43,973 nucleotides of DNA from Ignavibacteria bacterium RIFOXYC2_FULL_35_21 (lineage in GTDB: Bacteria; Bacteroidota; Ignavibacteria; Kapaibacteriales; UBA2268), in the NCBI GenBank assembly GCA_001804705.1, contig MHAY01000050.1, positions 1-43,973 on the forward strand. The letters are read 5' to 3'. Position 1 is the stretch's first letter; each line of letters starts with the position of its first letter. The position numbers and the translations under genes were made by a program. Below, in pieces: positions 43,915-43,973 of the stretch. Below the pieces are notes generated by a model, which did not search any database, was not told where the DNA came from, and saw nothing but the letters and a program-made list of their open reading frames with translations.

Positions 43915-43973
43915 ATCGAGTAGGAGGTAAGGGATTATTTCCCTTACCGTCCTCTCACACCACCGTACGTGCC
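43915..43973 (-). mobile_element. 3' end of a group II intron, cut by the window edge
   Basis: Read on the minus strand the last bases give GGCACGTACGGTGGTGTGAG, then AGGACGG, a hairpin GGTAAGGGA/TCCCTTACC (43926-43948), and CTACTCGAT. This is the wording found after the reverse transcriptase gene of many bacterial group II introns: the 3' strand of domain V (ACGTACGGT), then domain VI and the splice boundary. The reverse transcriptase gene would lie beyond the right edge. The exact 3' splice site, near 43915, is an estimate. Confidence 0.65.

Overview
The window is low-GC bacterial DNA that reads as a member of the Bacteroidota/Chlorobiota (FCB) lineage, most like Ignavibacteria or Kapabacteria. 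The reasons are two large secreted proteins with type IX secretion (T9SS) C-terminal sorting domains, a PorX-type response regulator with a PglZ domain, an efp-accB-accC run, and many AT-rich leaders with no clear Shine-Dalgarno sequence. The placement is inference: no rRNA is present.

Region 1 (1 to about 18147) is a defence island. Two genes point left: a DUF262 (GmrSD-N-like) protein, and a DUF2779 protein joining a Cas4-like nuclease with an Fe-S cysteine cluster to a DEDD exonuclease-like domain. A long rightward type I restriction-modification (RM) array follows: hsdM1, a DUF1016 (YhcG-like) nuclease, hsdM2, an AlbA_2/HATPase protein, a HEPN-domain protein, hsdS, a second AlbA_2/HATPase protein and hsdR. 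The junctions carry scars: 3' tails of hsdM, hsdS and hsdR are present a second time without their gene bodies, and three stub reading frames are the first codons of lost genes (an hsdS, an unknown cargo gene, and an ATPase-like MRLIKIKNF start). The best reading is that a complete system 2 (hsdM2/S/R plus three accessory genes) was built into an older system 1, of which only hsdM1, DUF1016, an hsdS start and a DUF3387-type hsdR tail remain. Accessory genes seem to have moved as cassettes that carry the 3' end of the upstream gene, which also holds their ribosome binding site. The island stops at the 3' end of a tRNA-Arg gene.

Region 2 (about 18148 to 31926) is mostly housekeeping: tRNA-Arg, rpsT, a small membrane protein, a 1076-residue NHL/PKD-like T9SS cargo protein, an RluD-family pseudouridine synthase overlapping a nitroreductase, alaS, tryptophanase (tnaA by its substrate-determining residues), tRNA-Cys, efp, accB, accC and gcvH.

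Region 3 (about 31927 to the end) holds a secreted CAP/fibronectin-like T9SS protein, pdxH, a membrane-anchored STAND-like ATPase, an RsbW-like kinase/barrel-like protein/FlbD-like operon, a clpB gene cut off after its first ATPase domain, porX and tsaE. Three structured repeats of about 130 to 136 bp lie between genes here. The right edge carries the 3' end of a group II intron on the minus strand.

The most novel signal is the repeated tail-scar architecture of the RM island and its abrupt end at a tRNA. Other points worth checking are the HEPN gene inside the RM operon, GC-rich elements inserted in frame in hsdM1 and hsdS, the half-length ClpB, and an EF-P whose modification-site lysine is replaced by asparagine.
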